Source: Gottfriedia acidiceleris
GTDB lineage: Bacteria; Bacillota; Bacilli; Bacillales; Bacillaceae_G
Direction: 5' to 3'
NCBI RefSeq assembly: GCF_023115465.1
Contig: NZ_CP096034.1
Coordinates: 868,001 to 932,000, forward strand
DNA length: 64,000 nt
Shown: piece by piece, positions 1 through 6,447 of the stretch
Position numbering within the stretch: position 1 is the stretch's first letter
How the letters are laid out: each line of letters starts with the position of its first letter
Position numbers and translations under genes: made by a program
The notes under the pieces: generated by a model
Seen by the model: the letters and a program-made list of their open reading frames with translations, nothing else
Databases searched by the model: none
What the model was told of the DNA's origin: nothing

Positions 1-438
1 CGGTGAGATCGTGGCTTATAATTTTGAAAAACGTCCTGTATTTCCATTAGTAACAAAAATGTTAGATAAAGCTTTTAAACGCCTTAATGATGGTGACTCC
101 CCTATCCTACATTCAGATCAAGGATGGCATTACCAAATGAAAAAATATCAGCATCTACTCAAAGAAAACAAAATTATCCAAAGTATGTCCCGAAAAGGTA
201 ACTGTTTAGATAATGCAGTTATGGAAAACTTCTTTGGTTTATTAAAGTCTGAATTATTTTATCTTCAGGAATTTAAGAGTATCGAAGATTTCATTTTAGA
301 ATTAGAAAATTATATCCACTACTACAATCACAAACGAATTAAGACAAAATTAAAAGGATTGAGCCCTGTACAATACAGGGTCCAATCCTCACTAGTAGCA
401 TAATTAAAATATGTGTCTAACTTTTTGGGTCCAGTTCA
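1..438 (+). mobile_element. IS3-family insertion sequence, right-end fragment
   Basis: The first 438 bases match the last part of the complete element at 18059-19496 base for base as far as I can read. It ends with the same right terminal inverted repeat (gtgtctaac...ccagttca, about 413-438). The left part lies outside the window. Being identical to the second copy, it has probably transposed recently, or the two copies are kept identical by gene conversion. Confidence 0.93.
2..403 (+). CDS. IS3-family transposase OrfB, C-terminal part (cut by window start)
   Basis: This is the catalytic half of an IS3/IS150-type DDE transposase, which cuts and joins the element's ends. The reading frame is open from base 2 (ggt gag atc) to the taa at 401-403. 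Visible motifs are HSDQGWHY, carrying the second catalytic Asp, and NCLDNAVMENFFG, carrying the catalytic Glu. The first Asp (in WATDVTEF in the full copy) is upstream of the window. The protein matches the last 133 residues of the copy ending at 19461, so it is presumably functional if the missing part is intact. Confidence 0.93.
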   Translation, partial: GEIVAYNFEKRPVFPLVTKMLDKAFKRLNDGDSPILHSDQGWHYQMKKYQHLLKENKIIQSMSRKGNCLDNAVMENFFGLLKSELFYLQEFKSIEDFILELENYIHYYNHKRIKTKLKGLSPVQYRVQSSLVA

Positions 439-457
439 AAATTGTAGTCTTTTGTTT

Positions 458-496
458 TTCTTATGCAACTAATGCATTGCGTTAGTTCGTTAAGAA
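458..496. repeat. Array inverted repeat, copy a (short hairpin)
   Basis: Arms ttcttatgcaactaa and ttagttcgttaagaa flank a short loop. This is the first member of the repeat family that punctuates 458-5715. The stop codon of the gene on its right (minus strand, 482-484) lies inside the repeat. Confidence 0.7.
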
Positions 497-724
497 GAAG
501 AAATCTACGAAACTCAACAAAACTACAAAAAAATGAATATAGCTTCTTTTTTTGTTTAATCGAAATTCTCTTATACCTGACTTCAAGAACATTAATCCTA
601 AGAAAAGGAACATATAATGTAGCGCTAATCCCATCTTATTAGTTTTATAACCGTATATACCTAAAACTACGACGATTAAAGGTAATATGCTTATTCCTAA
701 AATTGCTCCTAAAGATTTTAACAA
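482..724 (-). CDS. Small membrane protein, DUF3953-like
   Basis: An 80-residue protein of about three hydrophobic segments: ILGISILPLIVVVLGIYG near the N-terminus, LHYMFLFLGLMFLKSGI in the middle, and YIHFFVVLLSFVDFFF at the end, split by a basic stretch (EFRLNKKRS). The order of a first helix, a LFLGLMFL helix and a KK-rich turn resembles the DUF3953 family of Bacillus; this is recognition by eye. I chose the TTG at 724-722 as start because AGGTGG (738-733) lies eight bases upstream, while the GTG codons further up overlap that site. Its TAA stop is inside inverted repeat copy a, as expected of a cassette that ends at its repeat. Function unknown. Confidence 0.6.
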   Translation of the reverse strand: MLKSLGAILGISILPLIVVVLGIYGYKTNKMGLALHYMFLFLGLMFLKSGIREFRLNKKRSYIHFFVVLLSFVDFFFLTN

Positions 725-762
725 TATATTCACCACCTATTAAATACAAACCACTATCCAAA

Positions 763-864
763 CTTATTGATTTAGGATTAATGCATGCGTTAGCCATCCA
801 TGAATCCTCAGATTCCCAACAGTGAATGGAAGTTTATATCGTACTCCCATGGTAGTTGAATAAG
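763..864. repeat. Array inverted repeat, copy b
   Basis: About 102 bp with cttatt/aataag ends. It contains the palindrome taatgcatgcgttag and an inner ccatgaatcctc...gaatgg hairpin. The inner part is clearly related to copy j at 5228-5323 (shared taatgcatgcgttagcca and ccatgaatcctc), which defines a second subfamily of the repeat. Confidence 0.65.
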
Positions 865-897
865 CAATTATTTTTTTCTTGGGCGATTTGTTTTTCT

Positions 898-1150
898 CTA
901 TACAAATTGTATAAACAAAGGTACAGTCGCAACTACAAAACATAATACTCCGATAATCTTGAATTTTTTATCTCCATATATAAGATTCATTACTCCTAAT
1001 AAAATAAATGTACTCGTTTCAAGTAAATTTGAAATAAGTTCATTTAGGTTTGTGGGATTGTTAATATAATCAATTTTAAAAATTGTCAAAGCAATTATGT
1101 CTAATATAAATAAATAAATAAATAAATGGTTTAGGTATTCTTTTTTCCAT
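898..1150 (-). pseudogene. Small two/three-helix membrane protein gene, out of frame at an ATTT tetranucleotide repeat
   Basis: The minus strand has AAGGGG and then an ATG at 1150-1148 opening MEKRIPKPF. The frame then runs through five perfect ATTT units (forward AAAT, 1108-1127) and stops after 24 codons. The next frame is open from within the repeat to 898 and encodes a plausible membrane protein (ETSTFILLGVMNLIYG, KIIGVLCFVVATVPLFI). Removing one four-base unit joins the two frames and creates an extra N-terminal helix (FIYLFILDIIALTIF). The in-frame internal TTG at 1089 has no ribosome binding site. This is either a frameshifted gene or a phase-variable one in its OFF state; function unknown. 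Confidence 0.65.
1108..1127. repeat. Tetranucleotide microsatellite, five perfect AAAT units (ATTT on the coding strand)
   Basis: Five uninterrupted units lie eight codons inside a minus-strand gene. A change of one unit shifts the reading frame, and loss of one unit restores a full-length membrane protein. Confidence 0.9.
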
Positions 1151-1253
1151 TTTGATTTACCCCTTCGATGTTAATTGCAGTTAATTATACATCGTAAATC
1201 TACTACTGTAACTTGGGGGAATTCAGACTTTTCCACATAATTTTCGGATAATC

Positions 1254-1345
1254 CTTATTGTACTAAACAGCCAGTTTGTTGAATAAAAAAATCGACTAAA
1301 CAGCCAATCTTGTTGTTCAACTATTGCATGCTTTAGTTGAATAAG
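1254..1345. repeat. Array inverted repeat, copy c
   Basis: About 92 bp with near-complementary ends cttattgtactaaa and tttagttgaataag. The interior carries cagcca, a run of A and then atcgactaaacagccaatcttgttg. It lies just downstream of the minus-strand gene 1370-1555. Confidence 0.7.
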
Positions 1346-1369
1346 AACTATGTACTTTTACATAAATTC

Positions 1370-1555
1370 CTATTTCTTAGTAGAAGTATTTTTTCTTAAT
1401 ATACAATAAAGAAAGAGTGCGACTCCTCCTCCAAAAGCGCCAGCAAAATGAGAACTTCTTAAAGTATCATTCATAAGATACGCTGTCACTAAAAAAGCTA
1501 ATACAAACGAAATACTCAATAAAAAGTTTGTTAAAATGTATTTTCTTGAAAGCAT
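1370..1555 (-). CDS. Small two-helix membrane protein of unknown function
   Basis: A 61-residue protein with two predicted membrane helices: ILTNFLLSISFVLAFLVTAY (about 7-26) and FAGAFGGGVALFLYCIL (about 37-53, glycine-rich). Both ends are basic (MLSRK and the tail RKNTSTKK). The ATG at 1555 has GGAG about seven bases upstream, so the start is well supported. The gene is followed within 25 bp by inverted repeat copy c and preceded by copy d, the one-gene-per-repeat arrangement of this region. I recognise no family. Confidence 0.65.
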   Translation of the reverse strand: MLSRKYILTNFLLSISFVLAFLVTAYLMNDTLRSSHFAGAFGGGVALFLYCILRKNTSTKK

Positions 1556-1614
1556 GATTTACTCCAATCTTTTTTATTCTCTCTAAATAAATTCCATATA
1601 TTTACAGTAAATCC

Positions 1615-1705
1615 TTCTTCAACTAAACTGCCATTTAGCTCAATAAAAAAAATCGACTTTTCAGCCGATCGTATTGTTCAACATACGCATCAGTTAGTTG
1701 AACAG
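1615..1705. repeat. Array inverted repeat, copy d
   Basis: About 90 bp: ttcttcaactaaactgcca at one end, cagttagttgaacag at the other, A-rich centre with tcgacttttcagccgatcg. It touches the stop codon (1707-1709) of the NUDIX gene on its right. Confidence 0.75.
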
Positions 1706-1706
1706 A

Positions 1707-2171
1707 TTATTTTATAATTGGATATCTATTTTCTTCTGCCCAATCCATTATAAATGGTTTTTGACGGGGATTTAAGTTAGCAGGAAGGTCTGTCTTTCTA
1801 AAAAATCGATGTTCTCTGCTTTCAATACCTTTTTGTTTTAACTCCCCTGTAAAATGTTTAGATTTGAAAATTATTTGAACACTGAAAGTCTGATCTCCAT
1901 TAGGATATTGAACAAAACATTTTTCTCCTGAATAAATACCAAACAACTCTAAATCAGTTATCGTTAGCCCTGTTTCTTCAAAAGATTCCCTTTTCGCTGT
2001 CTCTTCAAAGGTTTCTCCAATTTCCATAATTCCACCTGGAATACACCAATTATCTTCGTCAGTTCGGTGTTGTAATAATATTTGTTCTTTATCTTCAATA
2101 ATAATCCCGCAACCAACAGTTAATAAGGTTTTGTTACCAATATATTTTCTCATTTCTGCTATGTAATTCAT
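1707..2171 (-). CDS. NUDIX hydrolase (first of two paralogues)
   Basis: A 154-residue NUDIX protein, a Mg2+-dependent pyrophosphohydrolase acting on nucleoside diphosphate-linked substrates. The Nudix box is complete at about residues 47-69, beginning GIMEIGETFEETAKRE and continuing SFEETGL, with the metal-binding REx2EE glutamates present. The second residue after RE is Ser rather than the usual aliphatic. The ATG at 2171 is preferred over one five codons upstream because AAGGAG sits six bases before it, and because the paralogue at 3162-3617 starts at the equivalent place (M-Y-I---RK). The substrate cannot be told. The gene is flanked by inverted repeats d and e. Confidence 0.88.
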   Translation of the reverse strand: MNYIAEMRKYIGNKTLLTVGCGIIIEDKEQILLQHRTDEDNWCIPGGIMEIGETFEETAKRESFEETGLTITDLELFGIYSGEKCFVQYPNGDQTFSVQIIFKSKHFTGELKQKGIESREHRFFRKTDLPANLNPRQKPFIMDWAEENRYPIIK

Positions 2172-2265
2172 CGACTTCTCCTTCATTAAAAACCATCTTT
2201 ATTCAAATAATTTTAACAATAATTCACTATGAATTTCTAAAGCAAATTTTCCTATTTATTCCAGT

Positions 2266-2360
2266 TTCTTATTCAACTATCCTGCCATTTAGTTAAACAA
2301 AAAAGAGCTTCCGAAGCAACTCACGTTGTACAACTAAAGCATCAATTAGTTGAATAAGAA
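2266..2360. repeat. Array inverted repeat, copy e (best terminal arms)
   Basis: 95 bp with perfect 14-bp terminal inverted repeats, ttcttattcaacta at 2266 and tagttgaataagaa ending at 2360. Inside are cctgccatttagtt, a central gagcttccgaagc hairpin and caactaaagcatcaattagttg. This copy shows the family structure most clearly: an outer arm pair enclosing smaller hairpins. Confidence 0.85.
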
Positions 2361-2443
2361 AACATTTATTTTCAAATTTTTTTCTAGATTTTCCAATCAT
2401 ACATCTCTAATATGATTCTCTATTTTTTGTTGGATATTAGGAT

Positions 2444-2995
2444 TTACTTATTTAATCTACTATGAATTACAGAATGTAGCTCGCTCAATCTTTCCTGATA
2501 CCTAGTTGCTTCTTCAATCTTAGAGTATCTCTCATCATTAAGTGCCCTTTCAATTTCATATAATTTTTCAAGTTCTGGTCTCAGTGACTTTATAGTCTCA
2601 ATATCATTTTTTTGGACTAACTCTTGTAAATATGAACTATATTCTCCAATATCAACAAACAAATTATCTATATCTACTTGTAGTTCGATAACGACTAATT
2701 TATTAAAAGTTGCCTTATCCTTACTTGTGATTCTGGGAATAAAGTTTGGAACAGTAGATAAATAGGAATCAATAAATCCTTTAGCATAATATAAATCTTT
2801 TTGAGTATTAGCTTGCGACAATAATTTTGTAATATTACCAAATTGATATAGTGATACTGAGTAATTATGTCGGTAAATTTCATCTAGTGCAACATTAGGA
2901 CTTGGTTTGTCTATTTTACTAACTTTATCTGATAAACAGCCCGTCATAGTTAAAAACATTGAACAGGAGATTAACACCAACGAAAATTTTTTCAC
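2444..2995 (-). CDS. Lipoprotein of unknown function
   Basis: A 183-residue protein with a lipoprotein signal peptide: basic KK start, hydrophobic LVLISCSMFLTM, then lipobox MTGC (Cys about residue 19), so it should be anchored on the outer face of the membrane. The mature part is polar and almost wholly helical, with many Glu, Lys, Leu and Tyr residues, which suggests a helical bundle. The GTG start at 2995 is chosen because GGAGGG (about 3001-3007) lies five bases upstream. The longer reading frame starting at 3028 would place charged residues ahead of the signal. No family recognised. It lies in the repeat-punctuated array between copies e and f. Confidence 0.75.
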   Translation of the reverse strand: MKKFSLVLISCSMFLTMTGCLSDKVSKIDKPSPNVALDEIYRHNYSVSLYQFGNITKLLSQANTQKDLYYAKGFIDSYLSTVPNFIPRITSKDKATFNKLVVIELQVDIDNLFVDIGEYSSYLQELVQKNDIETIKSLRPELEKLYEIERALNDERYSKIEEATRYQERLSELHSVIHSRLNK

Positions 2996-3097
2996 ATAAT
3001 CCCTCCAAAAAAAGAATAAATTTAACATACATTTTCAATATCTTTCTAGCATTTAAATTCTACATTTTTGTAATTTTTTCCTTTTCTATTGGAATAT

Positions 3098-3173
3098 CCT
3101 ATAAGTTAGCAAAAAAATAGACTGCTAAAGCAGCCTTCTTGTTGTACAACTAACGCATCAGTTAGTTGAATAA
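3098..3173. repeat. Array inverted repeat, copy f
   Basis: The right part is typical: caactaacgcatcagttagttgaataa. The left part is decayed. The NUDIX gene on its right ends inside it: its last codons, for leucine, phenylalanine and asparagine, and its TAA stop are read from the repeat arm. Confidence 0.7.
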
Positions 3174-3617
3174 AGCATCCTTAAATGATATTATGATTGG
3201 AAGTTCAGGTGGACTAATTTCAGATGGTAATTCATTAAAACTAAAAAAGCGTAAATCTTGCACTTCGCTTTCTTCTTTTTCGAATACACCTGAGTATTCA
3301 GTACATATATAAGTAGCAATTACATTATATACTTCGTCTCCGTGAGGATATTTATAATAAAATTCTTTTCCAGAAAAAATGTTAAAAAACTCAAGCTTTA
3401 ATGCTGTTAAACCAGTCTCTTCCTTCAATTCTCTTTTAGCAACTTCCTCTAAATTTTCTCCTAATTCTAATGAACCACCAGGTAATCCCCAAGTATTATT
3501 GTCTTTCCTTAATTGTAATAGCACTCTTTTTTGTGAATCTAATAGTATAACATTTGCACCAGCCATTAATAGTGGACGACTACCTACAACTTTTCTTAAA
3601 TCCATAATATATCCCAT
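3162..3617 (-). CDS. NUDIX hydrolase (second of two paralogues)
   Basis: A 151-residue NUDIX pyrophosphohydrolase with a textbook Nudix box at about residues 48-70: GSLELGENLEEVAKREL followed by KEETGL. It shares with the copy at 1707-2171 the same length, the N-terminal Y-I-M/A-(D/E)-(L/M)-R-K motif, and the FF/LF-(N/G)-I-(F/Y)-SG segment after the box, so the two are paralogues within one array. The ATG at 3617 is chosen because GGGGAG stands seven bases upstream. Its final residues and stop codon come from inverted repeat copy f. Substrate unknown. Confidence 0.88.
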   Translation of the reverse strand: MGYIMDLRKVVGSRPLLMAGANVILLDSQKRVLLQLRKDNNTWGLPGGSLELGENLEEVAKRELKEETGLTALKLEFFNIFSGKEFYYKYPHGDEVYNVIATYICTEYSGVFEKEESEVQDLRFFSFNELPSEISPPELPIIISFKDALFN

Positions 3618-3676
3618 TGTTTTTCTCCCCATAAATTATGTTAATGTTTAAAATAACTGTAACAAATGATTACATC

Positions 3677-3754
3677 TTATTCCACTAATCTGCCATTTAG
3701 CTACACAAAAAACGATTCTTCGTTATTGAAAAATCGCATGGGTTAGTTAAATTA
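3677..3754. repeat. Array inverted repeat, copy g
   Basis: cttattccactaatctgccatttag at the left, A-run, cgattcttcgttattg, then cgcatgggttagttaaat. Downstream of the 25-codon gene at 3781-3855 on the minus strand. Confidence 0.65.
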
Positions 3755-3780
3755 TTTCTTAGAAGTGAGAAATGGAATGG

Positions 3781-3855
3781 TTAGATACTTAAATTACCTT
3801 TTAAAATTGCACCCAACGCTAAAATACCACCGCTAGTTGAAATCAAAAAAGCCAT
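3781..3855 (-). CDS. Tiny hydrophobic peptide gene (24 residues)
   Basis: A 25-codon reading frame encodes a 24-residue peptide beginning MAFLISTSGGIL and ending ALGAILKGNLSI. One glycine-containing hydrophobic segment could span or lie on a membrane. The ATG at 3855 is preceded by GGAGGG at about seven bases, one of the best ribosome binding sites in this region, which is the main reason to believe it. It is flanked on both sides by inverted repeats (g and h), so it forms its own one-gene unit. Single-helix toxin, bacteriocin-like peptide or regulatory membrane peptide are all possible; nothing in the sequence decides. Confidence 0.55.
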   Translation of the reverse strand: MAFLISTSGGILALGAILKGNLSI

Positions 3856-3879
3856 TTAAAATTCCCTCCAAAAAGTTAA

Positions 3880-3932
3880 AAAAACGATCCTTCGTTATTA
3901 AATTAATCGCACTGCGTTAGTTAGTTAATTCA
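3880..3932. repeat. Array inverted repeat, copy h (partial)
   Basis: Only the right half of the element remains: aaaacgatccttcgttatta, then cgcactgcgttagttagtt. Its aaacgat-cttcgttatt segment is shared with copy g, so g and h are close relatives on either side of the tiny peptide gene. Confidence 0.6.
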
Positions 3933-3935
3933 ATC

Positions 3936-4181
3936 CTATTTTATTAGCTTAGTAAAACGGTTTTGTATAACAAATGCGATAAAAACTGATAGCATTGTAA
4001 CAATGAATAGAGATACAGAAGAACTTTCCACAAAAATAACCTCATGTGGCAACTTTGATATATTACTCCATTGATCAGCTAAATCAGGCTGATAAAATAC
4101 CGTTAAAAGCATACCTGAGAATACATTTAAAGCAACAAATAATAGGATAAAACTTATTGAAAACAAAAGAATTTTTTTCAT
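3936..4181 (-). CDS. Small two-helix membrane protein of unknown function
   Basis: An 81-residue protein. Helix 1 is ILLFSISFILLFVALNVFSG (about 4-23) and helix 2 is VSLFIVTMLSVFIAFVI (about 56-72). Between them is a polar loop of about 30 residues (YQPDLADQWSNISKLPHEV) that would be exposed on one membrane face, and the tail is basic (NRFTKLIK). The ATG at 4181 has GGAG eight bases upstream. It is one more single gene bounded by array repeats (h downstream, i upstream). I do not recognise the family with confidence. Confidence 0.65.
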   Translation of the reverse strand: MKKILLFSISFILLFVALNVFSGMLLTVFYQPDLADQWSNISKLPHEVIFVESSSVSLFIVTMLSVFIAFVIQNRFTKLIK

Positions 4182-4280
4182 TTTTATTCTCCTTTAGTTA
4201 CTCAATTTATATTATTCACTAAGAAGATTTTCCTAAGATGATACTACTAACATTAACATATTTTTCCATTTTTAACTACA

Positions 4281-4370
4281 AGTTTGCAAATACCTGCCAT
4301 TTACTCTAATAAAAAAGAACAGCTTTTGGCTCCTCTTCATCATTAACTTATGGAGTGCGTTAGTTCAAAC
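4281..4370. repeat. Array inverted repeat, copy i
   Basis: Contains the conserved core tacctgccattta, an A-rich centre with cagcttttggctcc, then ggagtgcgttagttcaaac. It lies between the divergently oriented genes 3936-4181 and 4493-5125. Confidence 0.6.
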
Positions 4371-4492
4371 CAAATCAAAAGTATTTTCTTTTCATTTGGA
4401 AATTACCACAAAATAGAAAATAATAGTTTTAAAATCATATATGATACTGTAATATCAATAAGGGCACCTTAAAAAAGAAAGGGTGCATAAAA

Positions 4493-5125
4493 GTGTATGG
4501 TATTATTCATTTCGAACTATTTTTAATAACAGGAATTTTGCTTAATTTAATTCCAGGTGCAGATACGATGTATATCGTAGGTCGAAGTATTTCTCAAGGG
4601 AGAAAAGCTGGAGTATTTTCCGTTTTAGGAATCATTTCAGGCTCATTAATTCATACGCTTTTGGTTGCGTTTGGATTATCCCTTATTCTATTAAAATCTG
4701 TTTTCTTATTTAATACGATTAAGATTATAGGTGTTATCTATTTGGTATACTTAGGGATACGTATGCTACTAGATAAATCAAATGCTGCGTTTCGAGCAGC
4801 CGAAGTTGACAAATTAAATATCCCTAAAGTATATGTGCAAGGTATTTTAACGAGCTTAACAAATCCCAAAGTATCATTATTTTTTCTTTCGTTCCTTCCA
4901 CAATTCATTGATACAAAGGCTTCTGGTCCGATTCCTTTTCTGATCTTAGGACTGACTTTTACAACAACTGGGTTGTTATGGTGTTTATTTGTTGCTTATT
5001 TTTCTTCTTATGTAACAAAGAAACTAAGAGGAAACCAGAAAATTGGAATGGTTTTAAACAAAGTAACTGGAATAATTTTTATTGGTTTGGGTATTAAGCT
5101 CCTTCAAATAAAAGCTCCTAACTAA
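4493..5125 (+). CDS. LysE/RhtB-family amino-acid exporter
   Basis: A 210-residue integral membrane protein of the LysE/RhtB superfamily, which exports amino acids or small metabolites using the proton gradient. The signature NLIPGADTMYIVGRSIS at about residues 18-34 corresponds to the family's N-x-x-P-G-P-D motif, with Ala in place of the second Pro. About six hydrophobic helices follow, and TNPKVSLFFLSFLPQF is the second family motif. The start is GTG at 4493 with a GAAAGGG site upstream. It is the only plus-strand gene in the repeat array and has its own terminator at 5187. The exported substrate is unknown. Confidence 0.85.
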   Translation: MYGIIHFELFLITGILLNLIPGADTMYIVGRSISQGRKAGVFSVLGIISGSLIHTLLVAFGLSLILLKSVFLFNTIKIIGVIYLVYLGIRMLLDKSNAAFRAAEVDKLNIPKVYVQGILTSLTNPKVSLFFLSFLPQFIDTKASGPIPFLILGLTFTTTGLLWCLFVAYFSSYVTKKLRGNQKIGMVLNKVTGIIFIGLGIKLLQIKAPN

Positions 5126-5186
5126 ACTTATTAAAAACCTGATGCCCCCTAAAATATAAAAGTTTATGTGAATGAAAATATAAAGA

Positions 5187-5222
5187 ATTCCTTCAGAAAC
5201 AATATCTGAAGGAATTTTTTAT
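5187..5222 (+). terminator. Rho-independent terminator after the LysE-family gene
   Basis: Stem attccttcag/ctgaaggaat with loop aaacaatat, followed by a T-run. Confidence 0.85.
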
Positions 5223-5227
5223 ATTTG

Positions 5228-5323
5228 TTATGCAAACTAATGCATGCGTTAGCCAACCATGAATCCTCTGTTTCACAAAAGTGAATGGTAGCTTTTATTC
5301 TAATCTAATAGTATTTGCATAAG
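5228..5323. repeat. Array inverted repeat, copy j
   Basis: About 96 bp with terminal arms ttatgcaaa and tttgcataa enclosing the palindrome ctaatgcatgcgttag and an accat...atggt hairpin, giving a cloverleaf-like fold. Same subfamily as copy b. Confidence 0.75.
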
Positions 5324-5325
5324 AA

Positions 5326-5631
5326 TTAAAAATTTATCGTTTTTTTCGGTAAAACCTTTGGGTCTTTTATTAGAGATGCAACGTTCTTCCCTTTGTTAAA
5401 CCTTACATTATTAAGCCAATAAATAAACGCACCTTCATCATAACTCAGTCCATATTTCTCCTTGTTGTCCTCATCAACACCAAAAGATACCCAGAAAGGA
5501 TGGTCATTATTTCTATCATATAACCATCTAAAAAAATCTTGTTGCAGTTGACGGATATTTCTTCCTACTTTTGCAGGACATCTAATATAAACTGTATCAT
5601 CTTCGTATTCAAATTCAATTTTTACAAACAA
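5326..5631 (-). CDS. Hypothetical soluble protein, 101 residues
   Basis: A 101-residue soluble protein with no signal or membrane segment. It is rich in aromatic and acidic residues, with segments FFRWLYDRNNDHPFWV and EGAFIYWLNNVRFNKGKN and a basic end (KVLPKKTINF). The start appears to be TTG at 5631, since GGGGGAAG lies upstream at a usable distance and no ATG is near. Its stop codon lies three bases after inverted repeat copy j, again the pattern of a gene plus downstream repeat. No recognised family. Confidence 0.6.
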   Translation of the reverse strand: MFVKIEFEYEDDTVYIRCPAKVGRNIRQLQQDFFRWLYDRNNDHPFWVSFGVDEDNKEKYGLSYDEGAFIYWLNNVRFNKGKNVASLIKDPKVLPKKTINF

Positions 5632-5675
5632 CTTTAACTTCCCCCATCCGATTGATCTATCAAGTAATTATAGCA

Positions 5676-5715
5676 TTTCTTATTCAACTAACCTGCCATT
5701 TAGTTGTATAAGAAA
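5676..5715. repeat. Array inverted repeat, copy k (solo hairpin)
   Basis: A compact version: 16-base arm tttcttattcaactaa, loop cctgcca, arm tttagttgtataagaaa. It is the last recognisable member of the array. Confidence 0.8.
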
Positions 5716-5966
5716 ATCAACAATCTGCTTTAACAGAGACAAAAATAAAGAAATTATATGTATTTAATGGAGGTGTAGGAGGACTAAAGACCCAGTAGGA
5801 ACGTGAAGGCCTAGCTCATGCTAAAGCGAGCATACTTAGTTGAAATCAACAAGATATTACATATTTAATTAAACATTCTAATCAAAATTTTAGATAGAAT
5901 AGTTACTTTTGTAGTAATATGTGCTTTTTTCAATTGCATATATATTAGTAAAGGGGTGATAAAAAA
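5716..5966. other. Intergenic stretch with a degenerate GC-richer repeat
   Basis: No credible gene. Around 5780-5832 a block including gacccagtaggaacgtgaag and catgctaaagcgagc looks like a decayed copy of a hairpin repeat common between Bacillus genes (compare about 37955-38005). The rest is AT-rich upstream sequence of the DoxX gene. Confidence 0.4.
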
Positions 5967-6341
5967 ATGGATATTTTATCAATTATCTTTCAAATTTTAT
6001 TAGCTCTTATGTTTTTAATTGCTGGTTTAGGTAAAGTTTTTGGTTCAAAAACGAGTGTTGAAAGTTTTAATCACTTGAAATTAGCACAATGGTTTAGAGT
6101 AATTACTGGATTAGTAGAATTAGTTGGAGCAGTTTCACTGGTTATTGGATTTTGGGAAGAAAGTTGGGTTCCAGCGGGTGGTTTATTATTAGGAGTTGTG
6201 GCAATCGGTGGAATAATATCACATATCCGTGTTAAGGATTCGTTTAAACAAACTTTTACAATATTATTATTAGGCATTATTGCGTTTGTACTTTTATGGA
6301 TTAATTATTCTGATCTCTCAAGTTTCCCGGGATTTAATTAA
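5967..6341 (+). CDS. DoxX-like family membrane protein
   Basis: A 124-residue protein of four hydrophobic helices. It carries the DoxX-type opening LLALMFLIAGLGKVFG (about 11-26), the G-x-x-E-x-x-G helix VITGLVELVGAVSLVIG, then VPAGGLLLGVVAIGGIISHI and FTILLLGIIAFVLLWI. DoxX relatives are small quinone-linked membrane proteins, often in electrophile or thiol-stress responses (B. subtilis CatD, MhqP). ATG at 5967 with AAAGGGGTG upstream. A broken NAD(P)/FAD-reductase gene follows at 6448, so the two may once have been an operon. A distinct DoxX protein is encoded at 36848-37372. Confidence 0.8.
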   Translation: MDILSIIFQILLALMFLIAGLGKVFGSKTSVESFNHLKLAQWFRVITGLVELVGAVSLVIGFWEESWVPAGGLLLGVVAIGGIISHIRVKDSFKQTFTILLLGIIAFVLLWINYSDLSSFPGFN

Positions 6342-6447
6342 TTTGCGAGAATATATACAGGTATTAATAAGGTATTAATAAAAGCCGACAGAATAATAAA
6401 TACAGTACTTAAATCAATCTTATATGTAACAAGGAGCAATTTTAATA

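Noticed and set aside
2695-2883. 62-codon minus-strand frame inside the lipoprotein gene
   Set aside because: Out-of-frame shadow of 2444-2995 without a ribosome binding site.
3379-3651. 90-codon plus-strand frame
   Set aside because: Antisense shadow of the second NUDIX gene, whose Nudix box is unmistakable.
458-5715. CRISPR array
   Set aside because: The repeats are long, imperfect and separated by whole genes of unequal length, with no short regular spacers and no cas genes.
458-5715. Formal integron attC assignment for the repeats
   Set aside because: The arms do not show the standard R' and R'' core sites and no integron integrase is present, so only a cassette-like arrangement is claimed.
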